Shown: positions 26,449 through 33,466 of the stretch, piece after piece
Layout: each line of letters begins with the position of its first letter
How positions within the stretch are numbered: the stretch's first letter is position 1
From: Deltaproteobacteria bacterium
GTDB taxonomy: Bacteria; Desulfobacterota; GWC2-55-46; JAJCZF01
NCBI GenBank assembly: GCA_029262475.1
Contig: JAJCZG010000013.1
Location: 1 to 43,517 of the forward strand
Reading direction: 5' to 3'
DNA length: 43,517 nucleotides
Program-made: the position numbers and the translations under genes
The notes under the pieces: generated by a model
Databases searched by the model: none
Told to the model about the DNA's origin: nothing
Seen by the model: only the letters and a program-made list of their open reading frames with translations

Positions 26449-26482
26449 TTTTTTCTCCTCTTTCTATTCGTTACTTTATTAT

Positions 26483-26716
26483 TTAGAGATCTTCGATCTT
26501 GGCGCTAAAGTTGATGTGAAGATCATCCGCGTCCTGAATGACGGCTGGTACGGACTCTGTCCCGTCGACACTCTCCTTCCCGGTTATGCGAGCCCGCTCC
26601 TCGCCTATACTTAGAACTAACATCTCATGTTTTGACTTCTCGTGTATGCCACGCAGGTGCTCCCGAGGGTTAAGGCAGACCGGAGATGCAGCGTGGTAAA
26701 AGACTCCCTTTGACAT
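26483..26716 (-). CDS. thioredoxin-like small protein with degenerate SPVC active site
   Basis: This 77-residue protein starts at ATG 26716 with GGAG seven bases upstream, and ends 34 bases before the cytochrome. It resembles small thioredoxin-fold proteins that begin YYHAGCPVC. Here the segment reads FYHAASPVC, so the first active-site cysteine is Ser and only Cys14 remains. The cis-proline region (ESVPAVI) and the end DLHINFSAKIEDL fit that family. It may therefore act as a monothiol carrier or binding protein. It lies between a DsrE-like protein and the cytochrome in one operon. The family assignment is from memory of the pattern and is moderately sure. Confidence 0.72.
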   Translation of the reverse strand: MSKGVFYHAASPVCLNPREHLRGIHEKSKHEMLVLSIGEERARITGKESVDGTESVPAVIQDADDLHINFSAKIEDL

Positions 26717-26748
26717 GACGAAGCTCCTTTCATTTCCGTGTGTAGAGC

Positions 26749-27114
26749 CTACAGGGTAATTACCTGAAACCCATCGCCTATGATACTAGCTATGCTTGGA
26801 TGTCCCATATAGTCGCCTGCCAGAGGAAGACCGCACTCTTCTATATCCTTGGTATTTCCCCCAAATGCCCCTACGCAGTACTCGCAAACCCCCGAAATGG
26901 CTCCGGATGCCTTTACCGCGTTGAAGATAGACGCAAGAGGGTGGTCCTGCTTTATGAGCTCTCCTACCCATTTTGTCGCGCCGCCGTCAAATATGAGCTT
27001 TACCTCGTGCCCGGCCTCTTTAAGCTCCCGGGTATAGAGCAGGGCATGGGCCGCCCTCCCCATTGCGTCCTGACTCCCCGGCTCCGCGTGGAGTATGATT
27101 GCTATCTTCTGCAT
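26749..27114 (-). CDS. DsrE/DsrF-like family protein
   Basis: This 121-residue protein belongs to the DsrE-like fold used in sulfur carrier and relay proteins. It has the N-terminal strand KIAIILHAEPGS, the segment AGHEVKLIFDGGATKWV, and a Cys77-Glu-Tyr-Cys80 motif in the position where DsrE-family proteins carry the reactive cysteine. Cys94 is a third candidate. It is cytoplasmic, with no signal peptide. AGGAGG precedes the ATG. It is the second gene of the putative operon, 15 bases after the 62-residue gene. A thiol or persulfide transfer role is inference. It could also bind another ligand, as many DsrE-like proteins are uncharacterised. Confidence 0.82.
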   Translation of the reverse strand: MQKIAIILHAEPGSQDAMGRAAHALLYTRELKEAGHEVKLIFDGGATKWVGELIKQDHPLASIFNAVKASGAISGVCEYCVGAFGGNTKDIEECGLPLAGDYMGHPSIASIIGDGFQVITL

Positions 27115-27129
27115 TGTATCCTCCTCTCT

Positions 27130-27318
27130 TTAATAATTACTGTTTTCGTATCCTGAGATACCCGTATATTTTCCCTCTTCTTTACGCTCGCCGCCAGGAG
27201 TGTGACGGCTTAATTCAACTCTCTCGCCCTGCTTCATGAGAATACAATTCTCACGAAGCCCTACTACCGTTTTCTTAACGCTCGTAGGTGGAAGTAAAGG
27301 ATTGTGAATCATGCTCAT
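27130..27318 (-). CDS. 62-aa protein of a new small family (copy A), probably leaderless
   Basis: No known family is recognised. The start at ATG 27318 has no Shine-Dalgarno sequence and lies eight bases after a TATTCT -10 box, so the message should be leaderless. The first 38 residues align without gaps to the protein at 33105-33257, with 11 identities: Met1, Ser2, Leu9, Thr12, Thr17, Cys25, Ile26, Lys29, Glu32, Leu36 and Ser37. The common core is C-I-x2-K-x2-E-x3-LS. The tail (GGERKEEGKYTG) is hydrophilic. It heads the DsrE-like, thioredoxin-like and cytochrome genes, with 15 bases to the next. Paralogy and promoter conservation support it as real. Confidence 0.68.
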   Translation of the reverse strand: MSMIHNPLLPPTSVKKTVVGLRENCILMKQGERVELSRHTPGGERKEEGKYTGISGYENSNY

Positions 27319-27326
27319 ATATAAGA

Positions 27327-27369
27327 AGAATAATGGAAGTTACGGAGAAAAGATGTATGGAGGATTACA
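27327..27369 (-). promoter_or_regulatory. promoter A with Crp/Fnr-type operator
   Basis: On the minus strand TGTAATCCTCCATACA contains GTA-N8-TAC (27355-27368). After exactly 22 bases comes TATTCT (27327-27332), with no -35 match. The dyad centre is about 41.5 bases before the predicted start, the class II position of Crp/Fnr-family activators such as NtcA (GTAN8TAC). The same arrangement occurs at 33264-33306. Confidence 0.68.
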
Positions 27370-27422
27370 AAAAAGAACTTCAAGGTCGGGAAAGCTGATA
27401 GAGAAGTTGATGGGCGTCGGCG

Positions 27423-28706
27423 TTACGGCATCTTTCGCGCCTTGTTCCTGTAACTGAGATTAGCACCGATGCGGTACTTTAGACCTCTCGGGCTCCTCAA
27501 GGCCCGCTTGAGGATGTTCTTCGCAGTATATGTTTCCTTGAAGATCCAGTGGTAGCCGTCGAGGAGCTCTTCGGGTGTCATGCCAATGGGCTTGTAGACG
27601 ACCTCGCCGGTGTGGTAACATGACCAGTCACGGTTTGTTATGCGCCCGTCCTTATCCATCTCACTGTAGGTGCGTGTCCCCGGAAGCGGGGTGAGTATAT
27701 GGTACTGGGCGGCATCGACTTTGTTCTTCATTATAAAGTCGAATGTTCGCCTGAATACGCCAGGGTCGTCGCCGTCTAAGCCGAAGACGAAGCTTGCGAC
27801 GATATTTATCCCGGCCTTCTGAATCTTCTTTATGGAGTCCGCGTACTCATCGGCAGAGTTCCACCCCTTATTAAGCTTCTCCAAGGTCTTTTGCGAGAGG
27901 CTCTCAAAGCCTATGAATGCGTAAGTACCGCCGCTCTTTGCGTAGAGCTCCATAAGCTCCGGGTCTCTGGCAAGGGTAATAGAGGCCTGACTTCCCCATG
28001 TGAGCTTAAGTGGGATGAGGGCCTTGAAGAGCTTTTTGGCGTACTTCGGCCGGCCGATGATATTGTCGTCCATAAAGAAGAACTCTTTAGCGCCGATGGC
28101 CTTAATCTCGGAGACGACCTCTTCGACGGGGCGGGTTCTGAACTCGTTACCGAAGAAAGCGGTCACAGCGCAGTAGTCGCAGTCAAAGGGGCAGCCCCGT
28201 GAACTTTGGAGAGTATTAAAGCCCGAGCCGTACATGGAGCGGTCCAAAAGCTCTCTACGCGGGATGACCATATTCTTCATATTCGTGAGCGAGTGGGCCT
28301 GGTACTTATCTTTTAACAGGCCATCTTTGAAATCTTGAAGGAGTTTTGCCCAGAGATCTTCGGCTTCGCCGATGACGACGCTGTCTGCGTGCTTAAGCGC
28401 TTCGTCAGGGAGCGCCGAAACGTGCACCCCGCCCATGACCACTGTTACGCCCTTTTTTCTAAAACCGTCAGCTATTGCGTAAGCGGGCGGGATCTCGTTG
28501 GTATAGGCTGATATGCCTACGAGGTCAACATTGGCGTTGTAGTCTACAGGCGTTACGCGGGCGTCCAGAATTTCAACTTCCCACTCGGGCGGGGTAAGGG
28601 CGGCTATGGTCGGAAGGCTTAGGCGCACGAAGCCGGCCTTGCCGCTCCTTGATACCTTGCCCCACCAGCCGCGCTCACTATTCGGCAGTATTAAAAGTAA
28701 TTTCAT
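27423..28706 (-). CDS. B12-binding-domain radical SAM protein (first copy)
   Basis: Residues 1-125 form a cobalamin-binding-like Rossmann domain (VDLVGISAYTNEIPPA, VVMGGVHVSALPDEAL, VVIGEAEDLW) without the DxHxxG histidine. The radical SAM core follows, with the 4Fe-4S cluster cysteines Cys172, Cys176 and Cys179 (CPFDCDYC), then GFESLS, FVFGLDGD and LTPLPGTRTY. The enzyme is probably a methyltransferase or another C-C or C-S bond former; the substrate is unknown. AGGAG lies before the ATG at 28706. It shares its layout with the gene at 37140-38636. It lies 104 bases upstream of promoter A on the same strand. Confidence 0.88.
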   Translation of the reverse strand: MKLLLILPNSERGWWGKVSRSGKAGFVRLSLPTIAALTPPEWEVEILDARVTPVDYNANVDLVGISAYTNEIPPAYAIADGFRKKGVTVVMGGVHVSALPDEALKHADSVVIGEAEDLWAKLLQDFKDGLLKDKYQAHSLTNMKNMVIPRRELLDRSMYGSGFNTLQSSRGCPFDCDYCAVTAFFGNEFRTRPVEEVVSEIKAIGAKEFFFMDDNIIGRPKYAKKLFKALIPLKLTWGSQASITLARDPELMELYAKSGGTYAFIGFESLSQKTLEKLNKGWNSADEYADSIKKIQKAGINIVASFVFGLDGDDPGVFRRTFDFIMKNKVDAAQYHILTPLPGTRTYSEMDKDGRITNRDWSCYHTGEVVYKPIGMTPEELLDGYHWIFKETYTAKNILKRALRSPRGLKYRIGANLSYRNKARKMP

Positions 28707-28935
28707 TCTTCTCCTGGTAAATGGAAGTATTTTTTCTGGTATCCCGGTGACGACTGAACTCGGTAAATGATATCATAATTGTTTGATATTCCACATGTCA
28801 AATCATCGTTAAGCTTGTCGAGCTTTGATATGAAAAATATCGTTTTATATCTTTAAGGTGTAGAAGGGATATTCCAAAGAAACACAGGCAATATAGATAA
28901 TGCTATACTTTACCTGTCATACTACGTGAAATTCC

Positions 28936-28965
28936 TTGACATGCTATAATTGATTATAATATAAT
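28936..28965 (+). promoter_or_regulatory. consensus sigma-70-type promoter upstream of the GGDEF gene
   Basis: TTGACA (28936-28941) is 18 bases from TATAAT (28960-28965). It points right, toward the terminator at 29189-29235 and the GGDEF gene at 29330. Confidence 0.72.
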
Positions 28966-28971
28966 GTTAGA

Positions 28972-29235
28972 GCATAAGCCACTTAATCCAAAAATATATA
29001 TTAAGTTACTGATAGACATTTATAGTATTGACTTATTTTTGTCGGTGCAATTCGATGGTCAATGCCGTAGTTATTATTAAAATTTAGCGGTAGTGCGTGA
29101 CATTTAGCACATAAAAGATCCGTTTTATCTGATTTAATAAGTTAAGCTTCCAATGTTCAAGGCGGGCTTGGGACTCGTTGTAGTGAAGGCGCTACAGGAT
29201 CACAATTAATCGTGATTCCAGTGGTGCTTTTTTTT
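28972..29235 (+). ncRNA. candidate small RNA or attenuated leader, about 260 bases
   Basis: It is bounded by the consensus promoter at 28936-28965 and the long-stem terminator at 29189-29235, with no supported reading frame inside. It could be a free small RNA, or the leader of the GGDEF gene with terminator control. TGTAG (29179-29183) can pair with CTACA (29192-29196) in the terminator's 5' arm, a possible antiterminator. The boundaries are inferred. Confidence 0.4.
29189..29235 (+). terminator. strong intrinsic terminator before the GGDEF gene
   Basis: The stem GCGCTAC-AGG-ATCAC with GTGAT-TCCA-GTGGTGC pairs along nearly its whole length, with GU pairs and one mismatch, has a loop of eight bases, and is followed by eight T residues. 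It lies 95 bases before the GGDEF start. Confidence 0.78.
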
Positions 29236-29329
29236 ATTGAATTATTGATATAATCATTTATGTTTTTTTGACTTTATTGTAAATCCAGACAGATCATGTC
29301 TTGCCCGGCTGGAATGAATTGAGGGACTA

Positions 29330-30922
29330 ATGTCATCAGCTAATAAGAAAAAACGTAATAAAAATAATAAGAAAAAGAGTTCTGATAAAATTTTCATAGT
29401 GAGCGGTACTGAGACGAACCTCGACACCTACGAGAGAGAGGGTTTCGATATCCACTACGCCTCCGATCTGAAGGAAGCATCCAGGCTTGCCGAAGAGTTC
29501 GATCAGTGCCTGGTTCTAGGCACGCTCACGGCAGAGAAGAAGGTCAAGAGCAGAGCCGCCGCCCATATGGACGGGATTGCAAAGATAAGTAAATCCCTTC
29601 AGAGCGCCCTTACGACGGTGCAGGAGGCCATGAGCAACGAGGCTGCGCGCCTTATGGGAAATAACGACTGCGGTTCCGATCAGCTCGCCGTGATAAGCAC
29701 CGTCAATAAGTCTCTTCAAGAGGCCCTGATGACAATATACGAGGACATGAACAACGAGTCCGACAGGCTTCTTGTGGAGAGTGAGTCCTGTGTGAATTAT
29801 GTGATAGAACCCTTTGAAGACGTGGAGCTTGCCACAAGGCTTAGAGGGCTTTTAAGCTCCTCCATGGAGGTCGCCGAACTTCAGGAAGAGAAACTTCGCC
29901 TTGAGAATCTGGTTTCGATCATTACATCCGTACTCTCAAGCCTAAGTATTGCAGAGATCATCCGCGTAATCGTCACCAGGCTCGCCGAGGCGATACAGAG
30001 CAATGACTGTTCGGTCCTGCTCCTCAAGAAGGATCACGATGAGTGTTACGTCCTGGAGAGCGCAAAGGAGCTCCCCAATAGCGAGCTGATGGTCAGTCTC
30101 AACAATTATCCGGAATTAATGGAGGTTCTTCAGACCAGGAAACCGCTCGCCATCAGGAATATACTCGAAGACCCCCTGATGTCTGAGGTAAAGGACTCCA
30201 TCAAGGACAAGATCGAGTTAAGTTCTCTGGTGATACCGGTTGTCTTCGACGAACCGGTACTCGGAACGATATTTATTAAGCTCAACAGGTGCGGAGCCGA
30301 GTTCAGCGAGGAAGAGATGACGCTCTGCTGTGCGGTAGCCGAGGCCTCGCACTTCGCCATGAAGAACGCCATCACTCACGAGGAGGTTCAAAGGGAGAAG
30401 GGCCTCCTGGAGAAGACTGCAATAACCGACCAGCTTACGAACATCTATAACCAGAATTACTTCTATATGCGTCTTGATGAGGAGTTCTCCCGGGCATCGC
30501 GTTTTAATACCCCACTCAGCCTTATGTTGATGAATATTGACGACTTTAAGCATATAAACGACCTCTACGGCTTCAAGGTCGGAGACGGAGTGCTGCAGCA
30601 AATTGCAACTCTATTAAAGGTTTCGGTACGGAAGGTGGATATCGTCGCTAGGTACGGCGGCGAAGGGTTCGCGGCGATCCTCCCCGCAACGACTATCGAA
30701 GGCGCCATTGAAAAGGCGGAGAGGATACGTGAGAGGCTCGAGGGGTATACCTTTGACGAGATGCCAGAGCAGAGGGTAACCAAAAGCATCGGCATAGCCA
30801 CATACGACAAGAAGACAGTTAAAGACCTTGGCCAGTTTGTAAATATGGCTGGTATGGCGCTTAACGAAGCCAAAAATTGCGGAATGAACTGCGTGCGCGT
30901 CGCTCCTTTTGACGACAAGTGA
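29330..30922 (+). CDS. GAF-GGDEF protein with degenerate diguanylate cyclase site
   Basis: This 530-residue cytoplasmic protein has four parts: a basic Lys/Asn-rich N-terminus; two similar helical segments (about 86-109 and 126-148, both KSLQxALxTxxExMxNExxRL); a GAF-type sensor domain (about 195-345); and a GGDEF domain. The signature at 443-447 is GGEGF, not GG[DE]EF. NRR is NQN (IYNQNYF), the NDxxGH histidine is Phe, and the ADxALYxAK motif reads AGMALNEAK. The fold is kept (MNIDDFKHIND, RYGGEGF), but cyclase activity is doubtful, so it may bind GTP or c-di-GMP or act by interaction. GAGGG lies before the ATG. Confidence 0.87.
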   Translation: MSSANKKKRNKNNKKKSSDKIFIVSGTETNLDTYEREGFDIHYASDLKEASRLAEEFDQCLVLGTLTAEKKVKSRAAAHMDGIAKISKSLQSALTTVQEAMSNEAARLMGNNDCGSDQLAVISTVNKSLQEALMTIYEDMNNESDRLLVESESCVNYVIEPFEDVELATRLRGLLSSSMEVAELQEEKLRLENLVSIITSVLSSLSIAEIIRVIVTRLAEAIQSNDCSVLLLKKDHDECYVLESAKELPNSELMVSLNNYPELMEVLQTRKPLAIRNILEDPLMSEVKDSIKDKIELSSLVIPVVFDEPVLGTIFIKLNRCGAEFSEEEMTLCCAVAEASHFAMKNAITHEEVQREKGLLEKTAITDQLTNIYNQNYFYMRLDEEFSRASRFNTPLSLMLMNIDDFKHINDLYGFKVGDGVLQQIATLLKVSVRKVDIVARYGGEGFAAILPATTIEGAIEKAERIRERLEGYTFDEMPEQRVTKSIGIATYDKKTVKDLGQFVNMAGMALNEAKNCGMNCVRVAPFDDK

Positions 30923-30988
30923 AGCAGATACGGAAACTCGGGGCCTTAATACTGATACTCATGATTCATCAGGGTCTATGGAGTTCAA

Positions 30989-31198
30989 TTGGCTTACCTT
31001 AAATGCCAGAAGTGCAACTATTTAGAATCATATGTACCTGTCTCGGTTTCTCCCGAAATTCAGGAACTCGAAGCACAGATGTGTCCCAACTGCGCCACTG
31101 AGCTCATGTACAGGTGTAGAAACTGCGCTATTATTGACGTACCATACAGATTTAAAAACAGATGTAATCATTGCGGAGATTCACTGATAAGAAAGTAA
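30989..31198 (+). CDS. small double zinc-ribbon protein
   Basis: This 69-residue protein has four CxxC knuckles: Cys6/Cys9, Cys32/Cys35, Cys43/Cys46 and Cys59/Cys62. Two structural zinc ribbons are therefore expected. There is no signal peptide or catalytic motif. The start is TTG at 30989, with GGAG five bases upstream, giving MAYLKCQKCNY. It lies 66 bases after the GGDEF gene on the same strand and may be cotranscribed. Such ribbons usually bind nucleic acid or protein; its partner is unknown. The convergent gap after it (31199-31298) shows only a weak CCCC/GGGG hairpin. Confidence 0.82.
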   Translation: MAYLKCQKCNYLESYVPVSVSPEIQELEAQMCPNCATELMYRCRNCAIIDVPYRFKNRCNHCGDSLIRK

Positions 31199-31298
31199 AT
31201 CCATCTCCTTATACCCACCCCACCCGGATAAGCCCCGTTAAGGGGGTTTAGGTCAAAAGAGCCTTCCCCCCACAGGCAATTATCCGCCTCTCCCAATC

Positions 31299-32417
31299 TT
31301 AAATTTTTAATAATAAATATATACACCCGCTAAGTATTGCGGCAATCGGAAGGGTTAAAAGCCATGATAAAAGTATCTCCGATATAATACGCTTATTGCC
31401 CTTTTTTGTAATGAGTCCGATGCCAAAGATGGAACCAACGGATACATGGGTAGTAGATACCGGTATGCCGAGCCTGCTTGCAAATACCACAAGCGCGCCA
31501 GTGACGATGTTTGCCGTAAAACCCTGTCCGTGATTAAGTGGAGTGATCTTCTTGCTCATTGTTAGAGCGACCCTTCTGGCATTTAGAAGCCCGCCGGTGG
31601 CCATACCAATGGCCACGAAGAGCATTGCGGACTGGACTTCAAGCGCCTTTATAGCAAGAAGTAACGCTACAATTTTAGGAGTGTCGTTTAAGCCGCGAGC
31701 AAAGCACACAATGCCGGCGCTTATATAATGAGCAAAATCCAGTGCCTTCTGGCAGTTTATTCCAAGGACACTTCCCCGGTATAGCTCTCTGCAATTTTCT
31801 TCCTTATCCAGGGTGGAGTAGGTAGTAGTAACTGAAGCGCTTGTGATGACGGAAGCCGGTTCAACTAGTGGAATAGTCTTTTCGGTCTTCCCGATGCACA
31901 GGCACCAGTCTTTTGTTACTCCAAAGTGAACCCTCACCCTGCGAAAGAAACTATAAAGAGTAGCCCCCAGGGTAACCGCAATTATTGGACTTATGAGGAG
32001 AGGAAGAAGAAAAGAGTTCCCAAGAATGCTGAAATCGACATTTGTCCCTACTGCCATTAAACCGGCGCCAATAAGGGCGCCTATCAAGCTGTGGGTTGTT
32101 GATATTGGGAAGCCCAGGACGGTCGCAAGCATTACAGTTGAAGCTCCGCCCATTGCAACGGAAAGGAGAAAGTCCGGGGATAGAGCGATAGCGTCCGGAA
32201 CAAGTCCCTTCCCGGAGAAGCTTTTGACCAGAGACTCGGCGAGAAAGATAGAGCAGAGTGAGCCGATAAATGTTGCTATGGTTGCCAGCCAGATTGCGGA
32301 TTTATAGTTTGTAGTTCCGCTGCCAAATAAGGTTGCCACCCCTTTGAAATTATCATTGGCCCCGTTGGAATATGATAGAAAGCAAGTGCCCAGGAAGAGA
32401 AGTATCAAAACCGTCAT
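31299..32417 (-). CDS. PiT-family inorganic phosphate (anion) permease
   Basis: This is a polytopic inner-membrane permease of about ten helices, built as an inverted repeat. Both PiT signatures are present: GANDNFKG near residue 19 and GLNDTPK in the second half, each later followed by STTHSLIG or STTHVSVG. The length of 372 residues is short for the family, with a brief central hydrophilic loop. PiT proteins move phosphate with cations, and some relatives carry sulfate. The ATG overlaps the stop of the glutaredoxin fusion gene (ATGA), so they are translationally coupled. No phoU-like (DUF47) gene, the usual partner, is present. The pairing with a thiol protein raises the possibility of another substrate. 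Confidence 0.9.
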   Translation of the reverse strand: MTVLILLFLGTCFLSYSNGANDNFKGVATLFGSGTTNYKSAIWLATIATFIGSLCSIFLAESLVKSFSGKGLVPDAIALSPDFLLSVAMGGASTVMLATVLGFPISTTHSLIGALIGAGLMAVGTNVDFSILGNSFLLPLLISPIIAVTLGATLYSFFRRVRVHFGVTKDWCLCIGKTEKTIPLVEPASVITSASVTTTYSTLDKEENCRELYRGSVLGINCQKALDFAHYISAGIVCFARGLNDTPKIVALLLAIKALEVQSAMLFVAIGMATGGLLNARRVALTMSKKITPLNHGQGFTANIVTGALVVFASRLGIPVSTTHVSVGSIFGIGLITKKGNKRIISEILLSWLLTLPIAAILSGCIYLLLKI

Positions 32418-32989
32418 TTGATTATCGCCGGTAGCTTTAGTAATTCTCTTAGCGTATCGGAGCCGCCGACGTATTTACCGTCGAGCCATATCTGAGGCAC
32501 GGTAATGGGGGTTTTTGAGTCGATTAGCGGTTTTACCCGTGCAAACATCTCGTACAAATCCCTCGGGCTCGCTACGACGTCATGGTACTGGTAGTCGATC
32601 CCCGCATCTTTAAGGTCTTTCTTCGCCCTTTTGCAATACGGACACCCGGTTTTTCCGAAGAAGTGATTTCCTGTAATAAAGGATTTTTCACAAAAACTCT
32701 CTATTACCGCCTGGGTAAGGAGGCCACGGTTTAAGGCCACCCCCTGTGATATTACCTTACCGTCCACCATTACTATTGGAGCGTGCCACCCGCCTTTGAG
32801 AAGCGGCTTCCACCACTGGGTAAGCCACTCCCTGAACTCCGTCTCTACGGGTATGCCGGCGAGCTCTTTGTGTACTGTATCCTCAATAACATCTTTTGTA
32901 AGCGCGCACTCTCCACAAGGGATTTTAATCTTAAAAGGACCCCATGAGCCCGCCCATCTGTAGACTGTTATATTTACACTCGTTTTCAC
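32414..32989 (-). CDS. thioredoxin-like / glutaredoxin two-domain fusion
   Basis: The first about 100 residues look thioredoxin-fold: VYRWAGSWGPF, a Cys25-Gly-Glu-Cys28 pair and a candidate cis-proline at HAPIVMVDGKV. Residues about 108-191 are a glutaredoxin with Cys116-Pro-Tyr-Cys119, TVPQIWLDGKYVGG and a final helix. A two-CxxC fusion suggests internal electron relay for disulfide or glutathione chemistry in the cytoplasm; no signal peptide is seen. The start is GTG at 32989, with AGGGA upstream. Its stop overlaps the permease ATG. Upstream at 33105-33257 is small protein B with promoter B, so the three may form one operon, though the 115-base gap could hide another start. Confidence 0.85.
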   Translation of the reverse strand: MKTSVNITVYRWAGSWGPFKIKIPCGECALTKDVIEDTVHKELAGIPVETEFREWLTQWWKPLLKGGWHAPIVMVDGKVISQGVALNRGLLTQAVIESFCEKSFITGNHFFGKTGCPYCKRAKKDLKDAGIDYQYHDVVASPRDLYEMFARVKPLIDSKTPITVPQIWLDGKYVGGSDTLRELLKLPAIIK

Positions 32990-33104
32990 GTCTTCCCTGC
33001 TATCTTTAAAAGTTAAACGTTCTTTTCTAATTCGTCTTTAAATACGCATAAAACGTGGTAGGCGCCTTCGATAATGAAATGAATGCTTATACGAAAACAG
33101 ATCA

Positions 33105-33257
33105 TTACTCATCATCTTTTTTCTTGGCCTTATTTAAAACTGCTTTACTTAACTTAATCTTTTCATTTCTTTTAAGTATTATACAGTACCCCAAATGCTC
33201 TTCTTCTGTATAGTCTTTACCAGTTGATGACAAGTTTGATGATTGCTCTTTACTCAT
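33105..33257 (-). CDS. 50-aa protein of a new small family (copy B), probably leaderless
   Basis: The frame is open further upstream to 33419, but the start at ATG 33257 is chosen because it aligns exactly with copy A at 27318 and lies six bases after the TATTCT box; no Shine-Dalgarno sequence precedes it. Cys25, Ile26, Lys29, Glu32, Leu36 and Ser37 are shared with copy A at the same positions. The C-terminus is Lys/Asp-rich (NKAKKKDDE). There is no known domain, signal peptide or membrane segment. It leads toward the glutaredoxin fusion and PiT permease. The role could be a small redox switch or adaptor; this is a guess. Confidence 0.66.
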   Translation of the reverse strand: MSKEQSSNLSSTGKDYTEEEHLGYCIILKRNEKIKLSKAVLNKAKKKDDE

Positions 33258-33263
33258 ATAATA

Positions 33264-33306
33264 AGAATAGTGGAAGTTAGAGAAAAAACATGTAAGGAGG
33301 CTTACA
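33264..33306 (-). promoter_or_regulatory. promoter B with Crp/Fnr-type operator
   Basis: On the minus strand TGTAAGCCTCCTTACA is a 6-bp perfect dyad containing GTA-N8-TAC (33292-33305). It lies 22 bases upstream of TATTCT (33264-33269). The whole block from the dyad to the ATG is largely the same as promoter A, including TAACTTCCA before the -10. Confidence 0.7.
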
Positions 33307-33437
33307 AAAACTCGTCTTTGTAGAAGCCGACATCGTTGAAAGAGGCGCCCCAATAAGTAGGTTTGGAGGCTCGTCTCTTCTCTAGACAATGTGAGACGCA
33401 CCCCAAGTAATACGCGCAAAACTCTTAGGGGAAGCTA

Positions 33438-33466
33438 TTGCTTCGGTCATAGGCTCGGGGTATAAT
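33438..33466 (+). promoter_or_regulatory. promoter for the carbamate kinase gene
   Basis: TTGCTT (33438-33443), a 17-base spacer and a perfect TATAAT (33461-33466) point right, about 110 bases before arcC. The region from 33307 to 33437, between it and promoter B, has no gene that I can support. Confidence 0.7.

Larger units (their letters stand above)
28707..29329 (+). other. A+T-rich 620-base intergenic region
   Basis: There is no convincing protein gene here. It contains one strong plus-strand promoter (28936-28965) and one strong terminator (29189-29235), described separately. A second, poorer TTGACT follows at about 29033. No known riboswitch consensus, including that of the c-di-GMP class, was recognised. 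Confidence 0.6.

Noticed and set aside
28964-29080. 38-codon frame downstream of the orphan promoter
   Set aside because: Its ATG overlaps the -10 region and it has no ribosome site or recognisable product.
28966-29329. c-di-GMP riboswitch before the GGDEF gene
   Set aside because: None of the GEMM conserved segments is present; the region is A+T-rich until the terminator.
33105-33419. Full 104-codon reading of small gene B
   Set aside because: The upstream 54 codons cover the conserved promoter block and do not match copy A; the aligned start at 33257 fits better.
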